Shown here: positions 46,290 to 56,201 of the stretch, one piece after another
Layout: every line of letters starts with the position of its first letter
How positions within the stretch are numbered: position 1 is the stretch's first letter
DNA from: Craterilacuibacter sp. RT1T
GTDB lineage: Bacteria > Pseudomonadota > Gammaproteobacteria > Burkholderiales > Chromobacteriaceae
Reading direction: 5' to 3'
Length of the DNA stretch: 64,000 nt
NCBI RefSeq assembly: GCF_023502145.1
Contig: NZ_JAMFLI010000006.1
Location: 1-64,000 of the forward strand
Position numbers and translations under genes: made by a program
The notes under the pieces: model-generated
Told to the model about the DNA's origin: nothing
Seen by the model: the letters and a program-made list of their open reading frames with translations, nothing else
The model's database searches: none

Positions 46290-46849
46290 GCCGCGATGCC
46301 ATCCTGGCGCGGATACGCGCCGCCCGCCCGCCAGAGAGCGCCCTGCCCGACATTCATGCGCTGCCTTTCGTGCACTACGACGACCGCTATGCGGCCTTTG
46401 CCGGCCTGATCGCCAACCTAGGCGGGCAGGCGCTGCAACTGGCAGAAAACCAAACGGTCAGGCAGGCCGTCGCGGCGCACTTCCCCAATCACGGCCGTCT
46501 GGTCGATTTAACGCAAGCCGGACACGAGGAAGCCGATAGCCCGCACGCCTGGCATGATGTCGATGTCGCAATCGTCCCCGGCCAGCTCGCGGTTGCCGAG
46601 AATGCCGCGGTCTGGGTCAGTACGCCCCACAACCGCTACCGTTCGCTGTATTTTCTGACGCAAAAGCTGGTGCTGGTCGTGCCGCGCCCGCAGTTGGTCG
46701 ACACCATGCGCGACGCTTACCGCCGCATCAGGATCGAAGAGCATGGCTTTGGCTGCTTTATCTCCGGCTCCTCACGCACGGCAGATATCGAGCAAAGCCT
46801 GGTGATGGGTGCACACGGCGCCATGGCGGCACTGGTGGTGTTTGTCTAG
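46286..46849 (+). CDS. lldG: L-lactate dehydrogenase complex subunit LldG (LutC)
   Basis: 187-aa LUD-domain protein completing the LldEFG complex. Characteristic segments are AVAENAAVWVS-type VAENAAVWVSTP, LVLVVPRPQLVDTMRDAY and CFISGSSRTADIEQSLVMGAHG at the C-terminus. It starts by overlapping the lldF stop. No lactate permease (lldP) or regulator gene is adjacent, and a strong terminator follows, so the operon is lldEFG only. Confidence 0.93.
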   Translation: MSRDAILARIRAARPPESALPDIHALPFVHYDDRYAAFAGLIANLGGQALQLAENQTVRQAVAAHFPNHGRLVDLTQAGHEEADSPHAWHDVDVAIVPGQLAVAENAAVWVSTPHNRYRSLYFLTQKLVLVVPRPQLVDTMRDAYRRIRIEEHGFGCFISGSSRTADIEQSLVMGAHGAMAALVVFV

Positions 46850-46864
46850 CGAGAGGCAAGACGC

Positions 46865-46896
46865 AAAAAAGCCGGCTCGCCTGAGCCGGCTTTTTT
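46865..46896. terminator. Bidirectional terminator between lldG and rplI
   Basis: Perfect eight-base arms gccggctc (46871-46878) and gagccggc (46883-46890) flanked by six A and six T, serving the convergent lldEFG and rpsF-rplI operons. Confidence 0.93.
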
Positions 46897-46917
46897 CGTG
46901 CTAACGAGGCCTAAGAA

Positions 46918-47367
46918 TTAGGCTTCGGCTACCACGGTGATCACAACGTTCACGACTACGTCGTGATGCAGTGCGATTTCCAGATCGTATTCGCCGATAG
47001 CCTTCAGCTGGCCATTAGGCATACGCACTTCGGAACGGATCACAGCCACGCCGGAAGCGGTGATGGCTTCGGCGATGTCGGCGTTGGTCACGGAACCGAA
47101 CAGACGGCCATCCACACCCGCCTTCTGGGCGATGGTGATGTTGGCGCCTTCCAGCTTCTCGCCACGAACCTTGGCATCGGCCAGGATCTCGGCTTGCTTG
47201 GCTTCCAGTTCGGCGCGGCGGGCTTCAAAAGCTGCCAGGTTGGCGGCGTTTGCACGCTTGGCCTTGCCTTGTGGTACCAGGAAGTTACGTGCGTAGCCGT
47301 CTTTAACGGTTACAACATCACCCAGGTTACCCAGGTTAGCGACTTTCTCGAGGAGAATGATTTGCAT
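46918..47367 (-). CDS. rplI: 50S ribosomal protein L9
   Basis: 149-aa large-subunit protein at the base of the L1 stalk. N-terminal [32 protein letters not shown] and a central helix rich in Ala, Glu and Lys connect to the C-terminal RNA-binding domain. It is the last gene of rpsF-priB-rpsR-rplI. Confidence 0.98.
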   Translation of the reverse strand: MQIILLEKVANLGNLGDVVTVKDGYARNFLVPQGKAKRANAANLAAFEARRAELEAKQAEILADAKVRGEKLEGANITIAQKAGVDGRLFGSVTNADIAEAITASGVAVIRSEVRMPNGQLKAIGEYDLEIALHHDVVVNVVITVVAEA

Positions 47368-47388
47368 TGTTTATCCTTTCTTCTCGGT

Positions 47389-47616
47389 TTAGTGCTGGTC
47401 GGTGTAAGGCAGGAAAGCCAGGAAACGAGCGCGCTTAACAGCGGTCGTCAGCTGACGCTGATAGCGTGCCTTGGTGCCGGTGATACGGGCTGGGATGATC
47501 TTGCCGTTTTCAGCAATGAAATCCTTCAGCAGGTCGGTTGCTTTGTAATCGACATGCTTGATGCCTTCTGCCGTAAAGCGGCAGAACTTCTTGCGCTTGA
47601 AGAGTTGACGAGCCAT
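47389..47616 (-). CDS. rpsR: 30S ribosomal protein S18
   Basis: 75-aa small-subunit protein that pairs with S6 on the platform. It has [20 protein letters not shown]-type start and the [24 protein letters not shown] core. Spaced four bases from priB and 21 from rplI in the operon. Confidence 0.98.
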   Translation of the reverse strand: MARQLFKRKKFCRFTAEGIKHVDYKATDLLKDFIAENGKIIPARITGTKARYQRQLTTAVKRARFLAFLPYTDQH

Positions 47617-47620
47617 TTTG

Positions 47621-47920
47621 TTAACCTTTTACAAATTCTGCGGATTCGATATGTAGCACTAACCGGGGGTTGCGCAAGCTGCGCTGGCAAAGAAAACCGC
47701 TGACGGTCAACTCCTGCCCGGCCACGCGTCCGGCCAAGGCCCGACACGCTTCGCCCACCATGACGGACTGGATTTCACAGATCACATCACGCTCGGCCCC
47801 CGCTTCGGTCTGCCGTGATTGGTGTCTGAGCCACATTTCCAGCACCGGCACGCCGGCGGGGGTGTATCTCAGTACATCTTCACGTTCAACCGTCGCAGTC
47901 AGTACCAGTCTGTTCTGCAA
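47621..47920 (-). CDS. priB: Primosomal replication protein PriB
   Basis: 99-aa single-stranded-DNA-binding OB-fold protein that helps PriA restart stalled forks. Family segments: [44 protein letters not shown] and [21 protein letters not shown] start at 47920 with AGGT about seven bases upstream is inferred, since no ATG or GTG lies near. The position between rpsF and rpsR is the usual one. Confidence 0.92.
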   Translation of the reverse strand: MQNRLVLTATVEREDVLRYTPAGVPVLEMWLRHQSRQTEAGAERDVICEIQSVMVGEACRALAGRVAGQELTVSGFLCQRSLRNPRLVLHIESAEFVKG

Positions 47921-47934
47921 GGTGTTACCTGAAA

Positions 47935-48309
47935 TCAGGCAGCAACCTCGGCTTCAGCAGCCGGCTGGGTTTCCAGCAGGCTCTTGGCCTTTTCATCCTT
48001 CATCATCGGGGACGCTTCGGTGATCGCGCTGTCCATCTTGATAGTCAGGTGACGCAGAACGGCATCGTTGAATTTGAAGGCGTGCTCGATTTCAGCCAGG
48101 GTTTCAACCTTGCACTCTACGTTCATCAGAACGTAGTGAGCTTTGTGAACTTTCTGGATTGGGTAAGCCAGTTGACGACGACCCCAGTCTTCCAGACGGT
48201 GGATCAGGCCTTCGGCGCCCAGGACCATGCCCTTGTAGCGTTCGATCATGGCCGGAACCTGCTCGCTCTGGTCCGGGTGGACGATGAACACGATTTCGTA
48301 ATGACGCAT
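47935..48309 (-). CDS. rpsF: 30S ribosomal protein S6
   Basis: 124-aa small-subunit protein. [25 protein letters not shown] and [19 protein letters not shown] are signature segments. The C-terminal tail is acidic and Ala-rich (AAEAEVAA). ATG at 48309 with AAGGAG six bases upstream. It heads the rpsF-priB-rpsR-rplI operon. Confidence 0.98.
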   Translation of the reverse strand: MRHYEIVFIVHPDQSEQVPAMIERYKGMVLGAEGLIHRLEDWGRRQLAYPIQKVHKAHYVLMNVECKVETLAEIEHAFKFNDAVLRHLTIKMDSAITEASPMMKDEKAKSLLETQPAAEAEVAA

Positions 48310-48376
48310 GTAAACTCCTTGTGGCTGTGAAGCCTTTCGCCATGCGATAGCAAAAGGCAAGGGTTAAAGCCGGCGG

Positions 48377-48405
48377 ATTGTACGCATTTCTGCCGCACAT
48401 GGCAA
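48377..48405 (-). promoter_or_regulatory. Sigma-70 promoter of the rpsF operon
   Basis: TTGCCA (plus 48400-48405) and TACAAT (48377-48382) are spaced by exactly 17 bp on the minus strand. Predicted start is near 48370, leaving a roughly 60-base leader. The leader contains a stem CCTTTTGC/GCGAAAGG that might take part in S6:S18 autoregulation, though I could not match the known motif. Confidence 0.75.
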
Positions 48406-48427
48406 ATGCACAACCGCCGCTTATGGA

Positions 48428-48637
48428 TCAGGCTACAACTTCAAAACCGGCGTCGGCAATGGCGTCGACAACTTCTTCACGCGAAGGCAGCGCGCCGTCG
48501 TACTCGACTTCGACCCGGCCGCTGGACAAATCAACCGTCACGCCATGCACGCCATCGAGCGCTTCGACCGCACGGGTCACCCCGGCGACACAACCGCCAC
48601 AGCTCATGCCGGCAACCTGCAGAACCAGTTTTTGCAT
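48428..48637 (-). CDS. CopZ-like heavy-metal-associated chaperone
   Basis: 69-aa single HMA domain with beta-alpha-beta fold and the copper-binding motif GMSCGGC (Cys13 and Cys16) in MQKLVLQVAGMSCGGCVAGV. Such proteins carry Cu(I) to P-type ATPases. It starts 12 bp after rlmB with AAAGGAG upstream, so it is probably co-transcribed with it. No copper ATPase gene is near. The cbb3 oxidase in this window is a possible downstream user of the copper, but that is inference. Confidence 0.9.
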   Translation of the reverse strand: MQKLVLQVAGMSCGGCVAGVTRAVEALDGVHGVTVDLSSGRVEVEYDGALPSREEVVDAIADAGFEVVA

Positions 48638-48649
48638 CTTGCGACTCCT

Positions 48650-49396
48650 TTATTTGCCGGCCAGTACGCGCTGGCGACGGCTTTCGGACAATACCATGCC
48701 GGAGGAGACCGACACGTTCAGGCTTTCAACCGTACCGAACATCGGGATGGACACCAGCACATCGCACAGATCGCGCGTCAGGCGGCGCATGCCCTCGCCC
48801 TCATTCCCCATCACCCAGGCCAGTGGACCGGATGCATCGAAATGGTAAAGGTCGGTTTCGGTTTCCATGGTGGTGCCGGCTATCCATACGCCCATATCCT
48901 TCAGGTCGCGGATGGTGCGCGCCAGATTGGTGACGGTGATATAAGGCACCACTTCGGCCGCGCCACAGGCGACTTTGCTGACGGTCGCGTTAATGCCGGC
49001 CGAGCGGTCTTTGGGGGCAATCACCGCATGCACCCCCATGGCGTCGGCGACGCGCAGGCAGGCACCGAGATTGTGCGGGTCAGTCACGCCATCGAGGATC
49101 AGCAAGAGCGGCGGCTCGCTGATATGGTCCAGCACATCGTCCAGATCGACATAATTGCGGCTGGCATCGATCACGGCCGCCACGCCCTGATGACGGGCAT
49201 TGCCGGTCATGCTGTCCATGCGCGCCTTGTCAACAATGTGCAGCTTGACGTTTTCGGCGCCCGCCTTGTCCAAAACCTCTTTGGTACGCGCATCCTGACG
49301 GCCGCCGGCCACATAAATTTCAATCAGGCTTTTCGGGTTCTGCCACAGGCGGGCATTCACCGCGTGAAAGCCATGGATAAGTTTGCGGTTGCTCAC
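48650..49396 (-). CDS. rlmB: 23S rRNA (guanosine-2251-2'-O)-methyltransferase RlmB
   Basis: 248-aa SpoU-family knotted methyltransferase acting on G2251 in the ribosomal P loop. Motifs: [21 protein letters not shown] (motif 1), [13 protein letters not shown] (motif 2) and [20 protein letters not shown] (motif 3, forming the trefoil knot). The GTG start at 49396 gives [13 protein letters not shown], with GGGAG upstream. It lies 13 bp downstream of the GGDEF-EAL gene. Confidence 0.96.
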   Translation of the reverse strand: MSNRKLIHGFHAVNARLWQNPKSLIEIYVAGGRQDARTKEVLDKAGAENVKLHIVDKARMDSMTGNARHQGVAAVIDASRNYVDLDDVLDHISEPPLLLILDGVTDPHNLGACLRVADAMGVHAVIAPKDRSAGINATVSKVACGAAEVVPYITVTNLARTIRDLKDMGVWIAGTTMETETDLYHFDASGPLAWVMGNEGEGMRRLTRDLCDVLVSIPMFGTVESLNVSVSSGMVLSESRRQRVLAGK

Positions 49397-49409
49397 CTGA
49401 TGTCACTCC

Positions 49410-52400
49410 CTACAAAACGGCGCATTCTACTCCGGCTCGCGCCCTGACCGCCACGGCATGGCGTGAAAAAAACGCCTCCAGCTCGGCAACCGGCAGCGGC
49501 CGGCTGTAATAATAGCCCTGCAGGATATTGCAGCCATTACTGCACAAAAAGTCTCCTTGCTCGGCCGTTTCTACGCCTTCGGCGATCACGGTATAACGCA
49601 GCTTGCGCGCCATGGCGATAATGGCTTGGGCAATGGCGCCACTGTCTTCATCTCCCGGCAAACCTTCGACAAAAGAACGGTCTATTTTCAGGTAGTCCAG
49701 CGGGAAACGCTTCAGCATGGACAAGGAAGAATAACCGGTGCCAAAGTCATCAATCGACAGTTTTACACCCAGCATTTTGAGCTGATTCAGAATACGGACT
49801 GCCTCTTCCGGCCTTTGCATCAGCATACTCTCGGTGATTTCCAGCTCCAGACGTTCCGCATCGATAGCCGCAGCCTCCAGCGCCGCATCCACCACGGCTA
49901 ACAAATCCGCCTGTTCCAGCTGACGCGGCGACAAATTCACCGCCACCCGCGGCACCACCTGCCCGGCCTCATCCCAGCGCGCCAGCTGGCGGCACGCCTC
50001 TTGCAACACCCAGGCACCGATCGGCTTGATCAGGCCGGTCTCCTCGGCCAGAGGAATAAAGCGGGCCGGCGACACCAGCCCGAGCTGCGGATGACGCCAG
50101 CGGATCAGCGTTTCAACACCGACCAGTTGCAGGGTATTGCTATCCACCTGCGGCTGGTAGTGCAGCTCGAATTCGTTCTTTTCCAGCGCTTGGCGCAAGG
50201 CATTTTCCAGCAATAAGCGCTCAACCGACTGCGTATTCATATCCGCATCGAAGAACTGCCAGGCATTCTTGCCGCGCTCTTTGGCACGATGCATGGCGGC
50301 ATCGGCATTTTTCAGCAAGGTATGCGCATCCTTGCCGTCATGCGGATACAGGCTGATACCGATACTGCCGGTCACAAACAACACCTGTCCCTCGACCTGC
50401 AAAGGTTTGGCCAGCTCGGCTTGCACTTCTTCCGCAATCCGGCCCAACTGCTCCAGGCCCTCATACTCCTCGACGATCAGGGTGAACTCATCGCCGCCCA
50501 AACGCGCGACCATGCCATAACGTCCGGACACATAGGTCAGACGACGGGAGATCTCGCACAAGATATCGTCACCCGTGCGATGGCCAAATGAATCATTAAT
50601 CAGCTTGAAGCGGTCAATATCGATAAACATCAGCGCCAGACGGAAGCCGTCATCGCCGCCCCCGCCGAGCGCAGTATCCAGATGACCGATCAGGTGCGAG
50701 CGATTGGGCAAGGTCGTCAGCGGGTCGTGATTAGCCAAAAAGTGCAGGCGCTCTTCAGCCTGCTTGCGCTCGGTAATATCGGCAAAAACGCCTACATAAT
50801 TAAGCATCCCGCCATCACTATCTTGCACGACCGAAATGGTCAGTTCGGCCGGATACCATTCGCCATTCTTGCGGCGATCATACATTTCGCCCTGCCAGTG
50901 TCCGCTGCGCGCCAAGTCTTCACGCAAACCGCCATTGACATCCAGATCACGCAGCATGCGCGAGCAGCGCCCCACCGCCTCCTGCCGGCTGTAGCCGGTT
51001 ATGCGGCTGAACGCCTCGTTGACGGTAACAATCGTACCGTTGGCATCTGCAATCAGGATGCCTTCCGCCGAGTTTTCGAACACCTTGGCCGCCAGACGCA
51101 GTTCGCCTTGCGCCGCGACACGATCGGTCACATTGATCGCCACGCCGATAAAGGCCATGCGGCCACCATATTCGATCAGCCGGCTATGAACCTCTATATC
51201 GATGGCGGATCCGTTTTTATGCTTCAAACGGGTTGGAAAACACAAAATTTCCAGATTGGCCTGCTGTCGCTGAATAATCTGCTGGTTAATGCGCTCAACT
51301 TCATCCTCGACCAGCATCGAGTCAAGCGGCACGTTCTGCAACTCATCGACGCTGTACCCTCCCATCTGGGCCAGCGTCGGATTCAAATAGATCAGCAAAC
51401 CATCTTGCTGGATAAAAATACCCACCAGCGACTGCTCAACAACGGCACGGTACTTCTCCATACTCTCGCGCTTCTGCTTCTCCTCCTGATAACGCAAGCT
51501 GATATCCGACCCTATGGTGCCGATCCCGGCCGGATGGCCATGACTATCAAACAATGGGAACTGGCTCACCAGCAAGGTTAACTCCTGCCCGCCCACCAGC
51601 ATGGTCGCCTCGGCCTCGCACGGAGCCAGGCTAGCCAGCACCTGCTCACCTAGCGCATTAAGCTTATCGGCCTGCTCGGGGGGAAACAGCTCTTCCGGCG
51701 TCTTGCCTACCATCAACTCGGGGCTGGAGCCGACCAGATATGCGCAGGCCTTGTTAACCATCAGGTAACGACCCTGCATATCCTTGAACGCAATAATATT
51801 GGGACTTTGATCGATCAGTGTTCCGACACGGGAACGGAAATCCTTGAGCGCTTTTTCTTTCAGACGCCGCCCCTCCAAAGCCACCGTTAAGGCCAAGGCT
51901 GAGGCGAAACACAACATCTGCATAAGCAAAATCGAGAGCGTACGGAACTGCGGCGCGAACGAGGAAATAAAACCGGCACCGTTCGCAAGGGGCAAGACAC
52001 AAGCCAATAAGCCGACAACAGCAGGGCCAGCGATACCAAAACGGCTGCCGGCCCACAAAAACAGCGGAAAATACAGCAGCTCCACCGGGAAAAATACGGC
52101 ATGCGCCGTATTGAAAAAACTCCAGAGTACTAACTGCACCCCCACAATCAACATCAGGTCCAACAAGGATCGCACACTGGGAAGACGCTGATAGGCAAAG
52201 CTGGCCAGCATGGCGATCACCAGCGCAGCCTGCCCCCATTGCAACAAGCCATTAAGCAACCATGCCTGATGAAATCCATCACGCCACCCTGCCAATGCAA
52301 ACATGGGCAAAACAGCCGACAAGGCGGGAAGCAAGGCCAGGCTAAACACCAGCGGCAACAACTCGTCAGCAGAACCCAAGGCATAATGGCGCAGCCGCAA

Positions 52401-52757
52401 GACAAGCTGCAGGCTCGCCATGACAAGTAGCAAGGAGCTACACCACAGCAGCGCATCGGCCAGCGGCAAACGCCATAACGACAACAAGGGCAGCGCGCCC
52501 AGACACCAGTAGACCCCTAAGCCGCGCCCGGGCCTATCCTGCTGCCGGACAAGCAATAGGTACACAATGACACCATGCACCAGCCACTGCGCAGCACCTG
52601 CGGCAAGCCCGGCCCCACCCTGCCACAAGCCGCTCAAAGCCAGTAAGGCCGCGGCACCGATTCCGGCATTCAGCTTGAAACGTGCACCCACACACACCCC
52701 TTTATTATTTTTGCGTCTTCCCCAGCAGAGGCCCATATGCAGCTGCCCCTTTGACAT
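49410..52757 (-). CDS. Membrane PAS-GGDEF-EAL c-di-GMP signalling protein
   Basis: 1115-aa inner-membrane protein. The N-terminal 300 residues hold about eight to ten helices resembling a MASE-type sensor. Three PAS domains (about 315-680) follow, ending in ITERKQAEERLHFLANHDPLT. The GGDEF domain (680-840) has the intact GGDEF active site. The EAL domain (855-1105) reads ETLIRW at the motif with LEITESML, DDFGTGYSS and KIDRSF intact, so phosphodiesterase activity is likely retained. The start at 52757 has a poor ribosome-binding site; the in-frame ATG seven codons later (52736) has AGGGG upstream and may be the real one. Divergent from mfd. Confidence 0.92.
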   Translation of the reverse strand: MSKGQLHMGLCWGRRKNNKGVCVGARFKLNAGIGAAALLALSGLWQGGAGLAAGAAQWLVHGVIVYLLLVRQQDRPGRGLGVYWCLGALPLLSLWRLPLADALLWCSSLLLVMASLQLVLRLRHYALGSADELLPLVFSLALLPALSAVLPMFALAGWRDGFHQAWLLNGLLQWGQAALVIAMLASFAYQRLPSVRSLLDLMLIVGVQLVLWSFFNTAHAVFFPVELLYFPLFLWAGSRFGIAGPAVVGLLACVLPLANGAGFISSFAPQFRTLSILLMQMLCFASALALTVALEGRRLKEKALKDFRSRVGTLIDQSPNIIAFKDMQGRYLMVNKACAYLVGSSPELMVGKTPEELFPPEQADKLNALGEQVLASLAPCEAEATMLVGGQELTLLVSQFPLFDSHGHPAGIGTIGSDISLRYQEEKQKRESMEKYRAVVEQSLVGIFIQQDGLLIYLNPTLAQMGGYSVDELQNVPLDSMLVEDEVERINQQIIQRQQANLEILCFPTRLKHKNGSAIDIEVHSRLIEYGGRMAFIGVAINVTDRVAAQGELRLAAKVFENSAEGILIADANGTIVTVNEAFSRITGYSRQEAVGRCSRMLRDLDVNGGLREDLARSGHWQGEMYDRRKNGEWYPAELTISVVQDSDGGMLNYVGVFADITERKQAEERLHFLANHDPLTTLPNRSHLIGHLDTALGGGGDDGFRLALMFIDIDRFKLINDSFGHRTGDDILCEISRRLTYVSGRYGMVARLGGDEFTLIVEEYEGLEQLGRIAEEVQAELAKPLQVEGQVLFVTGSIGISLYPHDGKDAHTLLKNADAAMHRAKERGKNAWQFFDADMNTQSVERLLLENALRQALEKNEFELHYQPQVDSNTLQLVGVETLIRWRHPQLGLVSPARFIPLAEETGLIKPIGAWVLQEACRQLARWDEAGQVVPRVAVNLSPRQLEQADLLAVVDAALEAAAIDAERLELEITESMLMQRPEEAVRILNQLKMLGVKLSIDDFGTGYSSLSMLKRFPLDYLKIDRSFVEGLPGDEDSGAIAQAIIAMARKLRYTVIAEGVETAEQGDFLCSNGCNILQGYYYSRPLPVAELEAFFSRHAVAVRARAGVECAVL

Positions 52758-52765
52758 ATCAGGCT

Positions 52766-52771
52766 TATAAT
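52766..52771 (+). promoter_or_regulatory. Candidate mfd -10 element
   Basis: An exact TATAAT lies about 29 bp before the chosen mfd ATG. No good -35 lies 16-18 bp upstream; the nearby TTGACA (52751-52756) is only nine bases away. The evidence is weak. Confidence 0.3.
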
Positions 52772-52799
52772 AAACGCTTACCCTTGAATGTATAGCTTT

Positions 52800-55700
52800 A
52801 TGTCATTAAAAGTCCTGCAAAGTGCGCCAGCTGCCGGCCAGAAAACCCGCATCGCCGCCTTGCCGCAAAGTGCCGACTCGGCCTGGATCGCGGCACAAGC
52901 GCATCCCGGCCAATGCCTGCTGGTACTGTGCGCATCGGCACAAGCCGCCCAGCGCCTGAAAACCGAGATCGCCTTTTTTGCGCCGACCCTGCGCGTCGCC
53001 TTGCTGCCGGACTGGGAAACCCTGCCCTATGACCATTTTTCGCCGCATGCGGATCTGGTGTCCGAACGGCTGGCCACGCTATGGCAAATACGCAACAAGG
53101 CGTGCGAGGTGGTGATTGCACCGGTGGCCACAGCCATGGTGCGTCTGGCGCCGCCCTCCTTTCTGGCCGCCCATACCTTCTTCCTCAAGACCAAACAAAA
53201 ACTGGACGGCGAAGCGTTGCGCACCGATCTGGTCGCCGGCGGCTATCAGCATGTGTCGCAGGTGATGGCGCCGGGCGAGTTTTCGATACGCGGCGGGCTG
53301 ATCGACCTCTACCCCATGGGCTCGAGCCTGCCGCTACGCATCGACCTGTTCGACGACGAAATAGAAAGCATCAAGACCTTCGACCCTGACACGCAGCGCA
53401 CGCTCTATCCGCTGCCCGAAGTGCACATGCTGCCGGCGCGCGAATATCCGAGCGATGGCGACGGGGTCACCGCTTTTCGCCAGCACTGGCGCGAACGCAT
53501 GGAGGGCGACCCCAGCCGCAGCCGCATTTACCGCGATGTTTCGGCCGGTGCCTGGCCGGCGGGTATCGAGTATTACCTGCCGCTGTTTTTTGCCGAAACG
53601 GCCACCCTGTTCGACTACTTCAGCCAGCCACCGCTAGCCGTGCTGCTGGACGATGTACAGGCGGAGGCGGAGAACGTCTGGCGCGATATCGAGTCGCGCT
53701 ACCAGATGGGCAAAGGCGACCCCGAACGCCCCTTACTGCCGCCGGCCGATGTCTTTTTGCGCCCCGATGCGCTGATGGGGCAGATCAAGCAACTGGCACG
53801 TTTTGAAGCCGGCAGCAGCGACACGCCGGCCTTGCCGGTGCTGCCCTTACCCGCGCTCGCGGTCGAGCGCCGCGCCGATACGCCACTGCAAAAACTGGCG
53901 GCGTTTATCGGCAGCACCACCTCGCGCGTCCTGATTCTGGCCGAGAGCCTGGGCCGGCGTGAAACCCTGCTGCAGTTTCTTGCCGACAACGGCATCAAGC
54001 CCCAGCCGTGCGAGAACTGGGCCGGCTTTATCGACGGCAAAGCCAAGCTTGCCATTGCCGTAGGCCCCTTATGGGCCGGCTTTGCCCTCACCGCACCAGC
54101 CATTGCCGTGGTAACCGAGTCCGAGCTGTACCAGCATGTCACGCGCAGCCATAGCCGGCGGCGCAAGGCTGGCAGCACCGATGCCATGCTGCGCGATCTG
54201 GCCGAAATCAAGATCGGCGACCCGGTGGTACACGAGGCACACGGCATTGGCCGCTATCAGGGCCTCATCAATCTTGACCTCGGCGTGGGCGAAACCGAGA
54301 TGATGCAACTGGAGTACGCCGACGGCGCCACCCTCTATGTGCCGGTGTCGCAACTGGCGCTGATTTCGCGCTACGCCGGCCAAGCCAGCGACGAAGTGCA
54401 TCTGCACAAGCTGGGCAACCCAGCCTGGGACAAAGCCAAGCGCAAGGCGGCGGAAAAGGCGCGCGACACCGCGGCCGAACTGTTAAACCTGTACGCGCAG
54501 CGTGCGGCACGCGAAGGCCACGCCTTTGCCATGAGCCATCACGATTACGATGCCTTTGCCGCCGGCTTCGGCTTCGAGGAAACGCCGGATCAGGCCGACG
54601 CCATCAGCGCGGTGATCGCCGACATGACCTCAGGCAAGCCGATGGACCGCCTGGTCTGCGGCGATGTCGGCTTCGGCAAGACCGAAGTTGCGCTGCGCGC
54701 CGCCTTTGTCGCGGTGCTGGGCGGCAAGCAAGTGGCTGTGCTGGTGCCGACCACGCTCTTGGCCGAGCAGCATGCCCAAAGCTTTGCCGACCGCTTTGCC
54801 GACTGGCCGGTCAAAATCGCCGCGCTGTCGCGCTTTAACAGCGGCAAGGAAACCAAGGCCGCGCTGGCTGGGCTGGCCGACGGTTCGGTCGATATCGTGA
54901 TCGGCACCCATAAGCTGGTGCAGCCGGATGTGCAGTTCAATCGCCTGGGTCTGGTCATCATCGACGAGGAACACCGTTTCGGCGTGCGCCAAAAAGAACA
55001 GCTCAAGCGCCTCAGAGCCAACGTCGATGTGCTGACCATGACCGCGACGCCGATTCCGCGCACGCTATCAATGGCCATCGAAGGCTTGCGCGATTTTTCG
55101 GTGATCGCCACCGCCCCTAGCCGGCGGCTCTCGGTCAAGACCTTCGTCAGCCCGACGCGCAACGCGGTCATCCGCGAAGCGGTGCTGCGCGAGCTCAAGC
55201 GTGGCGGCCAGGTGTTCTTCCTGCACAATGAAGTCGACACCATAGAAAACATGCGCCAGAAACTGGCCGAACTGGTACCCGAGGCACGCATCGCCGTCGC
55301 CCATGGCCAACTGACCGAGCGCGAGCTGGAACAGGTGATGCGCGACTTTATGCAGCAGCGCAGCAATGTGCTGCTGTGCTCGACCATTATCGAAACCGGC
55401 ATCGACATTCCCAATGCCAACACCATTCTGATCAACCGCGCCGACCGCTTCGGCCTCGCGCAATTGCACCAGTTGCGCGGCCGCGTCGGACGCAGCCACC
55501 ATCAGGCCTATGCCTATCTGCTCACCCCTGACGGCATGACGCGCGATGCGCAAAAACGCCTCGAAGCGATCCAGCTCTCGGGCGAATTGGGCGCCGGCTT
55601 TTATCTGGCCATGCACGACCTGGAGATCCGCGGTGCCGGTGAAGTGCTGGGCGAGGGCCAATCGGGCGAAATGCAGGAAGTAGGCTTTGGCCTGTTTACC

Positions 55701-56201
55701 GAAATGCTCAAGCAAGCCGTACGCGACCTGAAAAAAGGGCGCGAGCCGGATCTGGATGCCCCGCTTGGCGTGACCACCGAAATCAATCTGTACAGCCCGG
55801 CACTGTTGCCCGATGCCTATTGCCCGGGCGTGCATGAGCGGCTGGTGATTTACAAGCGTCTGGCCAGTTGCGAGAGCAGCGAAGAAATCGACGCCATTTA
55901 TGAAGAGCTGATCGACCGCTTCGGCCTGCCGCCGCAAGCAGTCAAGACTCTGATCGAAAGCCATCTACTGCGCCTGATGGCACGCCCGCTGGGCATCGCC
56001 AAGCTCGAAGCCAGCGACCGCGTCATCCAGCTGGCCTTCGTCAAGAAACCCGATATCGACCCGATGAAAATCATCGCGCTGATGCAAAGCGGCAAAGGCT
56101 ATAAAATGGCCGGGCCGGACAAGCTGCGGGTGGAAGTGAAGCTGGACGAGGTGCCGGCACGCGTGATTAAAGTCAAAGAAATACTGAAAGCACTGCAATG
56201 A
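52800..56201 (+). CDS. mfd: Transcription-repair coupling factor Mfd
   Basis: 1133-aa ATP-dependent translocase that removes RNA polymerase stalled at DNA lesions and recruits UvrA. N-terminal UvrB-like domains (DWETLPYDHFSPHADLVSERL, MAPGEFSIRGGLIDLYPMG), the RNA-polymerase interaction domain (GDPVVHEAHGIGRYQGL) and a RecG-like helicase follow, with GDVGFGKTEVAL, IIDEEHRFGVRQKE, MTATPIPRTL and RGRVGRSHHQAYAYLL. The C-terminal TRCF domain is complete. ATG 52800 (MSLKVLQSAP) is preferred; an in-frame ATG at 52788 is possible. Its TGA overlaps the following ATG. Confidence 0.97.
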   Translation: MSLKVLQSAPAAGQKTRIAALPQSADSAWIAAQAHPGQCLLVLCASAQAAQRLKTEIAFFAPTLRVALLPDWETLPYDHFSPHADLVSERLATLWQIRNKACEVVIAPVATAMVRLAPPSFLAAHTFFLKTKQKLDGEALRTDLVAGGYQHVSQVMAPGEFSIRGGLIDLYPMGSSLPLRIDLFDDEIESIKTFDPDTQRTLYPLPEVHMLPAREYPSDGDGVTAFRQHWRERMEGDPSRSRIYRDVSAGAWPAGIEYYLPLFFAETATLFDYFSQPPLAVLLDDVQAEAENVWRDIESRYQMGKGDPERPLLPPADVFLRPDALMGQIKQLARFEAGSSDTPALPVLPLPALAVERRADTPLQKLAAFIGSTTSRVLILAESLGRRETLLQFLADNGIKPQPCENWAGFIDGKAKLAIAVGPLWAGFALTAPAIAVVTESELYQHVTRSHSRRRKAGSTDAMLRDLAEIKIGDPVVHEAHGIGRYQGLINLDLGVGETEMMQLEYADGATLYVPVSQLALISRYAGQASDEVHLHKLGNPAWDKAKRKAAEKARDTAAELLNLYAQRAAREGHAFAMSHHDYDAFAAGFGFEETPDQADAISAVIADMTSGKPMDRLVCGDVGFGKTEVALRAAFVAVLGGKQVAVLVPTTLLAEQHAQSFADRFADWPVKIAALSRFNSGKETKAALAGLADGSVDIVIGTHKLVQPDVQFNRLGLVIIDEEHRFGVRQKEQLKRLRANVDVLTMTATPIPRTLSMAIEGLRDFSVIATAPSRRLSVKTFVSPTRNAVIREAVLRELKRGGQVFFLHNEVDTIENMRQKLAELVPEARIAVAHGQLTERELEQVMRDFMQQRSNVLLCSTIIETGIDIPNANTILINRADRFGLAQLHQLRGRVGRSHHQAYAYLLTPDGMTRDAQKRLEAIQLSGELGAGFYLAMHDLEIRGAGEVLGEGQSGEMQEVGFGLFTEMLKQAVRDLKKGREPDLDAPLGVTTEINLYSPALLPDAYCPGVHERLVIYKRLASCESSEEIDAIYEELIDRFGLPPQAVKTLIESHLLRLMARPLGIAKLEASDRVIQLAFVKKPDIDPMKIIALMQSGKGYKMAGPDKLRVEVKLDEVPARVIKVKEILKALQ

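Noticed and set aside
52751-52756. TTGACA near the mfd start as a -35 box
   Set aside because: It is only nine bases from the TATAAT, and no -10 lies at the proper distance.
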